Source: Mangrovimicrobium sp033283325
Lineage (GTDB): Bacteria; Pseudomonadota; Gammaproteobacteria; Pseudomonadales; Halieaceae
DNA length: 64,000 nucleotides
NCBI GenBank assembly: GCA_033283325.1
Contig: JAWMQO010000004.1
Coordinates: 186,001 to 250,000, forward strand
Reading direction: 5' to 3'
Shown piece by piece: positions 34,012 to 43,167 of this stretch. Position numbers and translations under genes: made by a program. The first letter of the stretch is position 1. The number at the start of each line of letters is the position of its first letter. Under the pieces are notes generated by a model that was not told the origin of the DNA, ran no database searches, and saw only the letters and a list, made by a program, of their open reading frames with translations.

Positions 34012-35406
34012 ATGTCGTCATCTTTCAATCGAACCGATCCACCCGCAACCCTCACCGTCAGCGAACTCACCCGCAAAGTCCGCCTGCTGCTGGAGGGTCA
34101 CTTCGACTTCATCTGGGTCGAGGGTGAAGTCAGTAACTTCGCCGCGCCCTCCTCCGGCCACTGGTATTTCTCCCTCAAGGACAGCGGTTCACAGGTGCGC
34201 TGCGCCATGTTCCGCAACCGTAACCAGCGAGTGCGCTTCCGGCCGGCCAACGGCGACCACCTGCGCCTGCGCTGCCGGGTGTCGCTGTACGAGGGGCGCG
34301 GTGAATTCCAACTCATCGTCGAGCACGCCGAACAGGCGGGAGCCGGCGCGCTGCAGGCGGCCTTCGAGGCACTGAAAGCGAAATTGCTGGCGGAGGGCCT
34401 GTTCGACGCGTCGCGCAAGAAAGCGCTGCCGGAGAGTATCAGCCGGCTGGGTGTGGTGACCTCGCCCACTGGGGCGGCGATTCACGACATCCTGACCGTC
34501 CTGCAGCGGCGCTGCCCCGCTATCGAGGTCTACATCCTGCCGGTACCAGTGCAGGGGGAAGGAGCGGCGGCACAGATCGCGGCGGCGATCGAGCGGGCCA
34601 ACCGGCTGGCTGCCAGTGGCGAGATCGCGCTGGACGCGCTGATCGTGGGCCGCGGCGGCGGCTCGCTGGAGGACCTGTGGGCCTTCAACGAGGAAGTGGT
34701 TGCCCGCGCCATCGCCGCCAGTGCGTTACCGGTCGTCAGCGCGGTGGGGCACGAGGTGGACTTCAGCATCGCCGACATGGCGGCGGACCAGCGCGCGCCC
34801 ACCCCCTCGGCAGCGGCGGAAATGCTGAGCCCGGACCAGCGCGAGCAACTGGCGCAACTGGGCAAGCTGGAAGCCGAGCTGCGCCGCAGTATGCGCCGCA
34901 GGCTGGAAGCGGCAGCTACACGCCTGGATCACCTGCGGGCGCGTCTGCGTCACCCCGGCGCCCGGCTACAGGAACAGGCCCAGCGCCTCGACGAAATGGA
35001 GCAACGCCTGCTCAAGGCGCAGCACAACCTGCTGGCGCGAAAGCGGGCCGAAGTGAAACTCCTGGCGTCGCAGCTACAGGCCAACTCGCCAGCGGGAACC
35101 ATCCAGGGACTGCAGCGGGAATTGAAGCTCACCGCACAGGGCCTGGAGCGGGGAATGCGCTCGAAGCTGCACGACTCCCGGCAGCAGGTGGCCCACCTCG
35201 CCCAGGTGCTCGACTCCCTAAGTCCGTTGCGCACGCTGGCGCGCGGCTACTCCATACTCACGGATACCTCAGGTGGGGTCATCGCCAGCGCAGCGAAGGT
35301 CTCCACTGGCGACCAACTGGAAGCGCGGCTGGCCAGTGGCCGGCTTGAACTGAAGGTGGAAGCGACTTATCCGGTCGCGAAGGAGAAGCCCGGGAAGGGC
35401 CAGTGA
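34012..35406 (+). CDS. xseA: Exodeoxyribonuclease VII large subunit
   Basis: Catalytic subunit of the single-strand exonuclease that trims DNA ends in both directions. It has 464 residues. The N-terminal OB fold opens with LTVSELTRKVRLLLEG, then WVEGEVSNF and GHWYFSLKD; the nuclease core includes GVVTSPTGAAIHDI and VGRGGGSLEDLWAFN; a coiled-coil C-terminal third and a RGYSILTD end segment follow. All family blocks are intact. The small subunit xseB is not in the window. No strong ribosome site precedes the ATG. Confidence 0.95.
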   Translation: MSSSFNRTDPPATLTVSELTRKVRLLLEGHFDFIWVEGEVSNFAAPSSGHWYFSLKDSGSQVRCAMFRNRNQRVRFRPANGDHLRLRCRVSLYEGRGEFQLIVEHAEQAGAGALQAAFEALKAKLLAEGLFDASRKKALPESISRLGVVTSPTGAAIHDILTVLQRRCPAIEVYILPVPVQGEGAAAQIAAAIERANRLAASGEIALDALIVGRGGGSLEDLWAFNEEVVARAIAASALPVVSAVGHEVDFSIADMAADQRAPTPSAAAEMLSPDQREQLAQLGKLEAELRRSMRRRLEAAATRLDHLRARLRHPGARLQEQAQRLDEMEQRLLKAQHNLLARKRAEVKLLASQLQANSPAGTIQGLQRELKLTAQGLERGMRSKLHDSRQQVAHLAQVLDSLSPLRTLARGYSILTDTSGGVIASAAKVSTGDQLEARLASGRLELKVEATYPVAKEKPGKGQ

Positions 35407-35422
35407 GCGGGGGGATTCCGCC

Positions 35423-36070
35423 TCAATACTTGGCGGGAAGCCGGGTATTGATGATGATGTGGCGGCCCTCGAAGCGGATGTACTCGCCTATGGTCAGGTC
35501 CTTCAGGATGCGCGCCACCATCTCGCGGGAGGCGCCGACCCGGTCGGCGATATCCTGCTGGGTCAGTTTCTCGGGAATGTAGAGGGTGCCGTCACCGCGC
35601 TCTTCGGAAAGATCCATCAGCACGTTGGCCACCCGCCCGTAAACATCCTGCAGGGCCAGGCTCTTCACGTCGGCGGTCAGTTTGCGCACCCGCTGGGCGA
35701 GGTTGCGTACCAGTTGCCGGGTGATATTGGGATGTTCGTCCAGTACCCGGTTGAAGTCTTCCTTGTAGATGATGCAGAAGCTCGACTTCTCCACCGTGCG
35801 CACAGAGGCGGAACGGGTGGAATCGTCGAGCAGGGCTAGCTCGCCGAAATAATCGCCGGCACCCTGGGTATTCATGATGAACTCTTTGCCGTTCTTGTCG
35901 GAGCAGTACACTTTCACCCGGCCGCTCTCGATGATGAAGAGGGAATCGGCGGGATCGTTCTCGTGGATAACCACGGTGTTCTTGGGGAAAGCGCGACTGG
36001 TACTGCTGGCCGCCAGCGCCTCCAGTTCCTCTTGGCTGAGGCCCTGGAAGAGTTCTACTTGCTGCAACAT
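35423..36070 (-). CDS. Crp/Fnr-family transcription regulator
   Basis: A 215-residue Crp-like protein. The cyclic-nucleotide pocket is GDYFGELALLDDSTRSAS, with E77, R86 and S87 at the positions that hold the phosphate-ribose in E. coli CRP, so nucleotide binding is likely. The hinge helix has Thr at the adenine-contact position but Ala where E. coli has Ser. The C-terminal winged helix is LTQQDIADRVGASREMVARIL. ATG at 36070 begins the family-normal region; the ribosome site is weak, and TTG one codon earlier is possible. It is divergent from a cyclase gene. Confidence 0.85.
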   Translation of the reverse strand: MLQQVELFQGLSQEELEALAASSTSRAFPKNTVVIHENDPADSLFIIESGRVKVYCSDKNGKEFIMNTQGAGDYFGELALLDDSTRSASVRTVEKSSFCIIYKEDFNRVLDEHPNITRQLVRNLAQRVRKLTADVKSLALQDVYGRVANVLMDLSEERGDGTLYIPEKLTQQDIADRVGASREMVARILKDLTIGEYIRFEGRHIIINTRLPAKY

Positions 36071-36257
36071 CAACGCACCCGATCCTTTTTCAGTTCGATC
36101 CTTTAGAACTATGCCAGCAATAGTAACCCAAAGCTTCCGAAATTCGCACCTCTGCGCGGGAAAATAACGCCAGCGCAGGGTAGCAGACGCATTACCACTC
36201 CCCGCCAACGCCCGTTATACTCGCTTCAGGCATGCCAACGAAGGACAGCTCGCGCCC

Positions 36258-37712
36258 GTGACCTCCAGCCTCACACCCAGCAACGCTCCCTGGAGCGATC
36301 TGCTGCTGCGCGCCACCGCTGAACTGCGCGAGGTCTACCAGCGCCATATCCCGGAGCTGGACAGCGCGGCGCACGAGGACTTTTCAAAGCTCTTCGAGAG
36401 CGCGCTGCGCCTGGACCGGATGATCTCCGCCGAAGTCCTCGATCGCCACGAACTGCGCAACATTCTCTCCGCCCTGCAGGGCTATGGCGAGATGCTGCGG
36501 GAGGACCTCGGCGCCCTTCACCCCGAACTCGACGCCACACTGACCCGCCTGCTGCGCGCCGCGCAGGCGGCAAACGAGGGCGAACAGGAGAGCGAACCCG
36601 AATCGGACGATAGCGGCGAACGCAGCATTGCCAGCGAACCCGGCTTTATCCTCGCCGTCGACGACCTGCAGGAGAACCGCGAACTGGTAGCGCGCTACCT
36701 TTCCCGTTCGGGTCACATGGTGGTCACCGCTTCCGGTGGCGGCGAGGCCCTGCAGACGCTCGAGCAGGCGGATGTCGACGTCGTCCTGCTGGACCTGATG
36801 ATGCCCGACATGGATGGACGCGAAGTGCTGCGACGGATCAAGGAACACCCGGACTGGCGAGCGACGCCGGTGATCGTGATTTCCGGTCGCCAGGACATGG
36901 ACGGCATCATCGAATGTATCGAGGCGGGCGCCGACGATTACCTGTTCAAACCCTTCAATCCGGTGCTGCTGCAGGCACGCATCAAGGCCGGCATCGAACG
37001 CAAGCGCTGGCACGATCGCGAGGAACTCTACCGCCAGCAACTGGAACGCAACGAGAAATTCATCCGCGCCACTTTTGGCCGCTATCTCTCCGACGAGATC
37101 GTCACCGACATCCTGGAGCGGCCCGAGGGCCTGGAACTGGGCGGCGACCTGCGCCGGGTGACCATCATGATGGCGGACATCCGCGGTTTCACCAGCATTG
37201 TCGAACACCTCGCCCCGGACCAGGTGGTGACCCTGATCAACCGCTACCTCGCCGCGATGACCGACATCATCATGGCCCACCAGGGCACCATCGACGAATT
37301 TATCGGCGATGCGATCCTGGCGGTTTTCGGCGCACCCCAGCACCGCGACGACGACGCCGACCGCGCAGCGCGCTGCGCGCTGGAAATGCAGGCGGCGATG
37401 GACGCGATCAACCATAGCAATCGCGAGGACGGGCTGCCCGAGATCCAGACGGCGATCGCCTTGAATACCGGCGATGTCATTGCAGGCAATATCGGGTCCG
37501 AACGACGCAGCAAGTACGGCTTCGTCGGCCACCCGATGAATGTAACCTCCCGCATAGAGGACGTGACTCCGGGCGGCGAAGTCCTGATTGCGGACAGCAC
37601 CCTCAACGAGCTGCAGGGCAGCTACAGGACCGAGGCCATACCCGAGCCGCTGCAGGTGAAGGGCATAGACGAGGCTCTCGTAGTACACCGCCTGCTGGAG
37701 GAAAAAGCGTGA
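36258..37712 (+). CDS. Response regulator with class III nucleotide cyclase domain
   Basis: Three parts in 484 residues. Residues about 50-100 contain an H-box-like RHELRNILSALQGYGEML (H64) resembling a histidine-kinase dimerisation helix, with no ATPase domain after it. Residues 127-245 are a receiver domain with phospho-acceptor D179 (VVLLDLMMPDMDG). Residues 290-470 are a class III cyclase with metal ligands D307 (MMADIRGF) and D351 (FIGDAIL). The purine-selecting Lys of adenylate cyclases is Glu (E347), and the second selector is Gly (G421), so cGMP rather than cAMP is possible. GTG start. It overlaps the next gene by four bases. Confidence 0.85.
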   Translation: MTSSLTPSNAPWSDLLLRATAELREVYQRHIPELDSAAHEDFSKLFESALRLDRMISAEVLDRHELRNILSALQGYGEMLREDLGALHPELDATLTRLLRAAQAANEGEQESEPESDDSGERSIASEPGFILAVDDLQENRELVARYLSRSGHMVVTASGGGEALQTLEQADVDVVLLDLMMPDMDGREVLRRIKEHPDWRATPVIVISGRQDMDGIIECIEAGADDYLFKPFNPVLLQARIKAGIERKRWHDREELYRQQLERNEKFIRATFGRYLSDEIVTDILERPEGLELGGDLRRVTIMMADIRGFTSIVEHLAPDQVVTLINRYLAAMTDIIMAHQGTIDEFIGDAILAVFGAPQHRDDDADRAARCALEMQAAMDAINHSNREDGLPEIQTAIALNTGDVIAGNIGSERRSKYGFVGHPMNVTSRIEDVTPGGEVLIADSTLNELQGSYRTEAIPEPLQVKGIDEALVVHRLLEEKA

Positions 37713-38080
37713 GCAAGACCATCCTGCTGGTAGAGGACAACGAGCTCAATCGCGACATGCTGGTGCGGCGCCTGTCCCGCGCCGGGTTGGACGTCATCAC
37801 CGCCGGCAACGGCGAGGAGGCGCTGGAGCAGATGCGCTCGGCGCAACCGGGCGTGGTACTGATGGACATGAACCTGCCGGTGATGGACGGCTGGACCGCC
37901 TGCCGCAAGGCAAGGGAAGAAGACGCCATTGCAGAGATCCCGATCGTCGCGCTGACCGCGCATGCCTCGGCGGAAGACCGCAAGACAGCGATGGACGCCG
38001 GCTGCTGCGAATACGCCACCAAGCCCATCGACTTCCCCGAGCTGCTGGCCAAGATCAAGAAATTGCAGGGAGACGACTGA
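37709..38080 (+). CDS. Single-domain response regulator
   Basis: A free receiver of 123 residues with all switch residues: acidic pair in VEDN, phospho-acceptor D53 (VVLMDMNLPVMDG), switch Thr in ALTAHA, and conserved Lys in YATKPID. It has no output domain, so it acts by protein contact or as a phosphate relay. Its GTG overlaps the cyclase stop (GTGA), showing translational coupling. The kinase gene follows after 29 bases, making a cyclase-receiver-kinase operon. Confidence 0.9.
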   Translation: MSKTILLVEDNELNRDMLVRRLSRAGLDVITAGNGEEALEQMRSAQPGVVLMDMNLPVMDGWTACRKAREEDAIAEIPIVALTAHASAEDRKTAMDAGCCEYATKPIDFPELLAKIKKLQGDD

Positions 38081-38109
38081 GGGGGCACAAGGCCCCACGC
38101 CCTGACACC

Positions 38110-39639
38110 ATGAGCCTGCGCCGCCGATTAACCCTGTCACTGGTCACCATCCTGATCCTCTTCGCGATCAACGTCGGCACCCACTTCTGGGGCAGCGTGG
38201 CGCGGAACGAGAGTATGATCGCCTATCGCAAATCGGTCACCGCGGCGCAGCTCTCCACCGAGATCGAGCAGCTGATCAACGACCAGCGGCAGACCATCCT
38301 CATACTTTCGACGATCAGGGAGAACACCGGCGACCAGCTGGACCAGGAAGAGTACGCCCAGGCACAGGCGAAACTCACCGAGACCCGGGACCTGATCGCG
38401 CGGATGGGCAAACTGAGCAGGAACGTCACCCGGGAACATTTCGCCCGCCTGGAGGAGGCCACGGAAACCCTGCTCGACGAGTGGCAGGGCTTTTACGACA
38501 ACTACAACGACCCCGAATACCACGCCGAGGCCGATGACCCCCTGGCCTATCTCGAGGCCAGCCAGAAACTGAAGGAACTGGAGCAACACCAGGCTTTCAT
38601 CGCGGTGCAACGTGCCAACATCATCGACCGCACCATCGCCCTCACCGACCGCATCACCCTGCTGGGCTTCGTCGCGTCGATCGTGCTGACCGCGATTCTC
38701 GGGTTCATCCTGGTCCGCTACACGAATCAATCACTGAAGCGCCTGAAACGCGGCACCCAGCGGCTGGGTAGCGGCGACCTGAGCTATCGCATCGATATCA
38801 TCGACGACACCGGGGAACTGGGCGACCTGGCCAGGGCCTTCAACGACATGTCCGAAAAGCTGCGCAACGCCATGCACGACGTCAGCCAGGCCCGCGACGC
38901 CGCTGACGAGGCCAACGCTGCAAAAAGCAGCTTCCTCGCCAATGTCTCCCATGAACTGCGCACGCCGCTCAACGCCATCATCGGCTATTCGGAAATGCTC
39001 CACGATGAACTGTCCGATCCCGGCGAGGTGGATCGCGGGCAGTTCCAGCTGGATCTGGAAAAGATTATCCGCTCGGGGAGACAACTGCTGAGCCTGATCA
39101 ACGACATTCTCGACCTGTCGAAAATCGAAACCGGAAAGATGTCCCTGCACCGCGAGGAATTCATGCCTGCGGAACTCCTCGAGGAGGCCTGCGAAGTCAT
39201 CGAGCCGCAGCTGCGCGCGCGCAACAACACGCTGGAAAAAAGTGACTTCACAACGCTGCCAGTGTTCAACAACGATGCCAGCAAGTTCCGCCAGGTCTTC
39301 ACCAATCTGCTGAGTAACGCCTGCAAGTTCACGGAAAACGGCACGATTAGCGTTACAGCGCGGGAACCCGATGGACATCCCGGGTGGTTGGAAGTGACAG
39401 TGCGCGACACCGGCATAGGGATGGATGCGGACCAGCAGAAGCGTGTCTTCGAGGCCTTCGTGCAGGCGGAAGCCTCCACCAGCGCGAACTACGGCGGCAC
39501 CGGGCTGGGCCTGGCGATCTCCCGGGATTTTTGTGAATTGATGGGCGGCGCCATCCGGGTGAAAAGCGCCCCCGGAAAAGGCTCCACCTTTACGGTGACG
39601 CTCCCTTCTGACCCAGAGTCAACTCACGCAGACGCTTGA
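38110..39639 (+). CDS. Membrane sensor histidine kinase
   Basis: A 509-residue kinase. An N-terminal helix (about 12-30) and a second at about 178-200 bracket a helical periplasmic sensor. A HAMP linker, a short coiled coil and the HisKA domain follow, with phosphoacceptor H281 in NVSHELRTPLNAIIGYSEML. The HATPase domain has FTNLLSNACKFT (N box), VRDTGIGMD and GGTGLGLAIS. All catalytic boxes are present. It is the likely donor for the two receivers encoded just upstream. It overlaps the convergent lipoprotein gene by 50 bases at its 3' end. Confidence 0.9.
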   Translation: MSLRRRLTLSLVTILILFAINVGTHFWGSVARNESMIAYRKSVTAAQLSTEIEQLINDQRQTILILSTIRENTGDQLDQEEYAQAQAKLTETRDLIARMGKLSRNVTREHFARLEEATETLLDEWQGFYDNYNDPEYHAEADDPLAYLEASQKLKELEQHQAFIAVQRANIIDRTIALTDRITLLGFVASIVLTAILGFILVRYTNQSLKRLKRGTQRLGSGDLSYRIDIIDDTGELGDLARAFNDMSEKLRNAMHDVSQARDAADEANAAKSSFLANVSHELRTPLNAIIGYSEMLHDELSDPGEVDRGQFQLDLEKIIRSGRQLLSLINDILDLSKIETGKMSLHREEFMPAELLEEACEVIEPQLRARNNTLEKSDFTTLPVFNNDASKFRQVFTNLLSNACKFTENGTISVTAREPDGHPGWLEVTVRDTGIGMDADQQKRVFEAFVQAEASTSANYGGTGLGLAISRDFCELMGGAIRVKSAPGKGSTFTVTLPSDPESTHADA

Positions 39640-40180
39640 TGGTCTCTTCGCGCTTGGCGAGATCCTTTTCCAGGGCGAGTTTTTCCTTGCGCAGGTTCGC
39701 CGCGCGTCGCTCCTCGACCAGGAAGTTCTGCAGGGCCTGGCGCAGCAGCAGGGACTGCGGGTGCAGGTCCATGGCCCGCCAGTCCTGCTTGTTGAGCTCG
39801 TTGAAGCGCTGGCGGGAACGGGCCACGTTGCGCTCGGGGTTGCTGGCCAGGCTGTCGATATAGGCGAGGGCCATGCCCGATTCCCACTGGGCCTGGGTGG
39901 AATTCTCCAGCCGCAGGTAACGCTCGATGTGTTGCGCCGCCGCTTCAATGTTGCCATCAGCCAGGGCCAGGAAGCCCCTGTCGAGGAAGGTGTAGTCGAC
40001 TCCGGGCAGGGTCGAGGGACAATCGCACTGCTGTTCTTCCGGCAGGTTCAGGCGGATCTCCGGCGCTGGCGTGGTCTCGCTGACCAGGGGCGCCGCGGGC
40101 TCCTCGGGTACCTGCGCGCAGGCTTGCAGCAGACTCGCCAGCAGTGCCAGGCAGCGCCAATCAAAGAGTCTCGCAGGCAA
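39590..40180 (-). CDS. Hypothetical lipoprotein with C-terminal coiled coil
   Basis: A lipobox LLQAC lies near residue 22, then a Pro-rich linker, a TPR-like helical region (FLALADGNIEAAAQHIERYLRLE) and a charged coiled coil at the end. TTG at 40180 is chosen because GAGGA lies seven bases upstream and places the signal peptide at the N terminus; an in-frame ATG at 40240 adds 20 polar residues. No family name is certain. It is downstream of lysS on the same strand and overlaps the kinase gene tail-to-tail. Confidence 0.6.
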   Translation of the reverse strand: MPARLFDWRCLALLASLLQACAQVPEEPAAPLVSETTPAPEIRLNLPEEQQCDCPSTLPGVDYTFLDRGFLALADGNIEAAAQHIERYLRLENSTQAQWESGMALAYIDSLASNPERNVARSRQRFNELNKQDWRAMDLHPQSLLLRQALQNFLVEERRAANLRKEKLALEKDLAKREETIKRLRELTLGQKGASP

Positions 40181-40266
40181 GGGCCATTCCTCGAATTCCG
40201 TTCTGTTGTGAGTGTAGCTCAATCGCTTTGGTGGCGGCATCCCGCCGCCACCTGTTTAACAGAGCT

Positions 40267-41763
40267 TTACTCAGGACGCATATGGGGGAACAGCAGTACG
40301 TCGCGAATGGATGCCGAATCTGTGAGCAGCATCACAAGTCTGTCGATCCCGATGCCCTCTCCCACCGTTGGCGGCAGTCCGTACTCCAGCGCACGGACAT
40401 AGTCCGCATCGTAGTGCATCGCCTCTTCGTCGCCCGCATCCTTTTCGGCCACCTGGGCGCGGAAGCGCTCCGCCTGGTCCTCTGCGTCGTTGAGCTCGGA
40501 GAAGCCGTTGGCGATCTCGCGGCCGCCAACGAAGAACTCGAAGCGCTCCGTGACAAAAGGATCCTCGTCGCTGCGCCGGGCCAGGGGTGAGACCTCGGTG
40601 GGATAGGCGGTAATGAAGGTCGGCTGGTCCAGGCGGTGTTCCACCGTCTTCTCGAATATCTCGATCTGCACCTTACCCAGGCCCCAGCTGTCCTTGAGCT
40701 CGATACCCAGGCCCCTGGCGATGTCCCGCGCAGCGGCCTCATCGCCCAGCTGCTCCGCTGTAATCGAGGGGTTGTAGTGGAGGATGGAGTCGAAGACGCT
40801 GATCCGCTCGAAGGGCCTTGAAAAATCGTATTCGCTGCCCTGGTAGTTCACGGTGGTGCTGCCGAGAACCGTCTCGGTGAGCCGGCGCAGCATGTCCTCG
40901 GTGAGGTCCATTGCCTCTTCGTAGCCCGCGTAGGCCCAGTAGAACTCCAGCATGGTGAACTCGGGGTTGTGCCGGGTGGACAGGCCCTCGTTGCGAAAGT
41001 TGCGGTTGACCTCGTAGACCTTCTCGAAACCGCCGACGACCAGGCGCTTGAGGTAAAGCTCCGGCGCGATGCGCAGGTACATGTCGAGGTCGAGGGCGTT
41101 GTGATGGGTGACGAAGGGCTTCGCCGCGGCGCCGCCGGGAATCACCTGCATCATCGGCGTCTCCACCTCCATGAAGGCGCGCTGGTTCATGTAGTCGCGG
41201 ATAAAGGTGATGATCGCCGAGCGGGTGCGGAACACGTCCCGTGATTCGGGGTTCACGATCAGGTCGACATAGCGCTGGCGATAGCGCAACTCCTGGTCCG
41301 CCAGACCGTGGTACTTGTCCGGCAGGGGGCGCAGGGCCTTGGTCAGCAGGCGCGCCTCGGTCATGTTGATGTAGAGGTCGCCCTTGCCCGACTTGTGGAT
41401 CGGCCCGCTGGCGGCGACGATATCACCGAGGTCCCAGCTCTTGATGTCGGCCAGGGTGTCGGCGTCCAGGCCCTTGCGGTCGACGTAGAGCTGGATGCTG
41501 TCGGAACCGTCCTGGATCAGCAGGAAGGCGCCGCGGTTGCGGGTCAGCCGGCCAGCGACCGAAAAGTGCTCATCTGCCGCCTCCAGTTCTTCCTTGCTCT
41601 TGTCTCCGTAGCGGGCCTGCAACTCGCCCGCCTCGGCAGATCGACGGAAGTCATTGGGAAAGGCCTTACCAGTCTCACGGATGGCGGCCAGCTTGGCGCG
41701 GCGCTCCGCGATCAGTTTGTTCTCGTCCTGCTGCGGCGTCTCCGCCTGCCTGTCCTCGCTCAT
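40267..41763 (-). CDS. lysS: Lysyl-tRNA synthetase, class II
   Basis: Charges tRNA-Lys with lysine. It has 498 residues, normal for bacterial class II LysRS. The N-terminal OB anticodon-binding domain includes VAGRLTRNRGAFLLIQD. Class II motifs follow: motif 1 around FMEVETPMMQ, motif 2 FRNEGLSTRHNPEFTMLE, and motif 3 ending GIGIDRLVMLLTD. The ATG has GGGAG upstream. It starts 12 bases after prfB, the classical prfB-lysS operon. Confidence 0.97.
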   Translation of the reverse strand: MSEDRQAETPQQDENKLIAERRAKLAAIRETGKAFPNDFRRSAEAGELQARYGDKSKEELEAADEHFSVAGRLTRNRGAFLLIQDGSDSIQLYVDRKGLDADTLADIKSWDLGDIVAASGPIHKSGKGDLYINMTEARLLTKALRPLPDKYHGLADQELRYRQRYVDLIVNPESRDVFRTRSAIITFIRDYMNQRAFMEVETPMMQVIPGGAAAKPFVTHHNALDLDMYLRIAPELYLKRLVVGGFEKVYEVNRNFRNEGLSTRHNPEFTMLEFYWAYAGYEEAMDLTEDMLRRLTETVLGSTTVNYQGSEYDFSRPFERISVFDSILHYNPSITAEQLGDEAAARDIARGLGIELKDSWGLGKVQIEIFEKTVEHRLDQPTFITAYPTEVSPLARRSDEDPFVTERFEFFVGGREIANGFSELNDAEDQAERFRAQVAEKDAGDEEAMHYDADYVRALEYGLPPTVGEGIGIDRLVMLLTDSASIRDVLLFPHMRPE

Positions 41764-41775
41764 GCCTGCTCCCGC

Positions 41776-42874
41776 TTACAGCCCGCTTTTCAGCGAGGCC
41801 TCGATAAATGCGTCCAGGTCGCCGTCCAGCACGGCCTGGCAGTTACTCGTTTGTACGTTGGTCCGCAGATCCTTGATGCGCTGGTCGTCGAGCACATAGG
41901 AGCGGATCTGGCTGCCCCAGCCGATATCCGACTTGCTGTCCTCCATGGCCTGCTTCTCGGCGTTGCGCTTGAGCATCTCCTGCTCGTAGAGGCGCGCCCG
42001 CAGCATCTTCCAGGCCCGATCCCGGTTCTGGTGCTGGGAACGCTCGCTCTGGCAGGCCACCACGATACCCGTTTCGATATGCGTCAGGCGCACCGCGGAG
42101 TCGGTCTTGTTCACGTGCTGGCCGCCCGCGCCCGATGCCCGGTAGGTGTCCTCGCGCACCTGCGACTTGTCCACCTCGATCTCGATGTTGTCGTCAATTT
42201 CCGGCGACACGAACACCGAGCTGAAGGAAGTGTGGCGGCGGTTGCCCGAGTCGAAGGGGGACTTGCGCACCAGCCGGTGCACGCCGGTCTCCGTGCGCAG
42301 CCAGCCGAAGGCGTACTCGCCCTCGAAGTGGATGGTCGCGCTCTTGATGCCGGCGACGTCACCTGCGGAGGCTTCCTCCAGGCTCGTCTTGAAGCCGTGG
42401 GCCTCGCCCCAGCGCAGGTACATGCGCAGCAGCATCTCCGCCCAGTCCTGGGCCTCGGTACCACCCGAACCGGCCTGGATGTCCAGGTAGGCGTTGTTGG
42501 CGTCGTTCTCGCCGCTGAACATGCGCCGGAATTCCAGCTGGTCGAGCAGAGTCTCCAGGGCGTCGATGTCCCGGGCGATCTCGGCCACGGAGTCTTCATC
42601 GTCCTCGGCGGCGGCCATTTCGAGCAGGTCGGAGGCGTCAGCAGCCCCGCTGTCCAGTTGCTCGATGGTGTGGACCACGCCCTCCAGGGAGGCGCGCTCG
42701 CGACCCAGTTCCTGGGCCCGTTCGGGGTCGTCCCAGACGCTGGGTTCGGCCAGTTCGAGCTCTACTTCTGCCAGTCGTTCCTTACGATTGGCAAAGTCAA
42801 AGATACCCCCTGAGCACGTCGGTACGCGCTTCGATGTCTTTCAGGGTCTGTAGTAGGGGGTTGATCTCCAGCAT
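41776..42874 (-). CDS. prfB: Peptide chain release factor 2, with programmed +1 frameshift
   Basis: Terminates translation at UGA and UAA. The zero frame starts ATG at 42874 and runs 25 codons to CTT followed by an in-frame TGA (42797-42799). Skipping one T gives the +1 frame DFANRKERLAEVELELAEP and onward, for a total of 365 residues, the normal RF2 length. AGGGGG (42806-42811 on this strand) sits just before the slip site as the stimulatory Shine-Dalgarno. The recognition tripeptide SPF (RKSPFDSG) and catalytic GGQ (GAGGQHVNK) are present. RF2 thereby controls its own synthesis. Confidence 0.97.
42797..42811 (-). promoter_or_regulatory. prfB programmed frameshift site
   Basis: Reading on the minus strand: AGGGGG, TAT, CTT, TGA, C. 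This is the classic RF2 slip site with its upstream ribosome-binding-like stimulator. Confidence 0.95.
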
Positions 42875-43006
42875 CTTGTGGGTCGCCTGTCTTGATTTGA
42901 GGGCGCGCATTTTAACGTAGGGAGGGCTTGGGCTCTAGCCTCTCTCTGCCCCGCTTGGCTGAATTGTATGCCTCCTCCAGCATCAGAGGGCCGGGCGCTG
43001 GAGCAG

Positions 43007-43122
43007 GCGTACGATTGGCGAGGCCCCACTGGAACACGCCAAAAAGCGTACATCCATGTACAGGCTCGGGCGGCGACGTCCTGTCGCCTTACGGTTCCAG
43101 TGGGGCCTCGCCAATCGCACGC
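43007..43122 (+). repeat. Constant-core, variable-arm folded repeat, copy 2
   Basis: Arms at 43007-43035 and 43094-43122 are complementary with one mismatch in 29. The 58-base core (43036-43093) differs from copy 1 at three positions and is the same length. The outer half of the arm (GATTGGCGAG-type) is unrelated to copy 1. It lies between prfB and the sulfurtransferase gene. Confidence 0.9.
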
Positions 43123-43167
43123 TCCGACCGTCAGTGCGGGATTTTCACCGCCTTGGCTCTGAACACT

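Noticed and set aside
36071..36257. Crp binding site between the regulator and cyclase genes
   Set aside because: No TGTGA-N6-TCACA-like dyad was visible.
41308..42813. Plus-strand open frame opposite lysS and prfB
   Set aside because: Both minus-strand genes have full motif sets. The antisense product is Val/Gln/His-rich, typical of GC-rich shadows.
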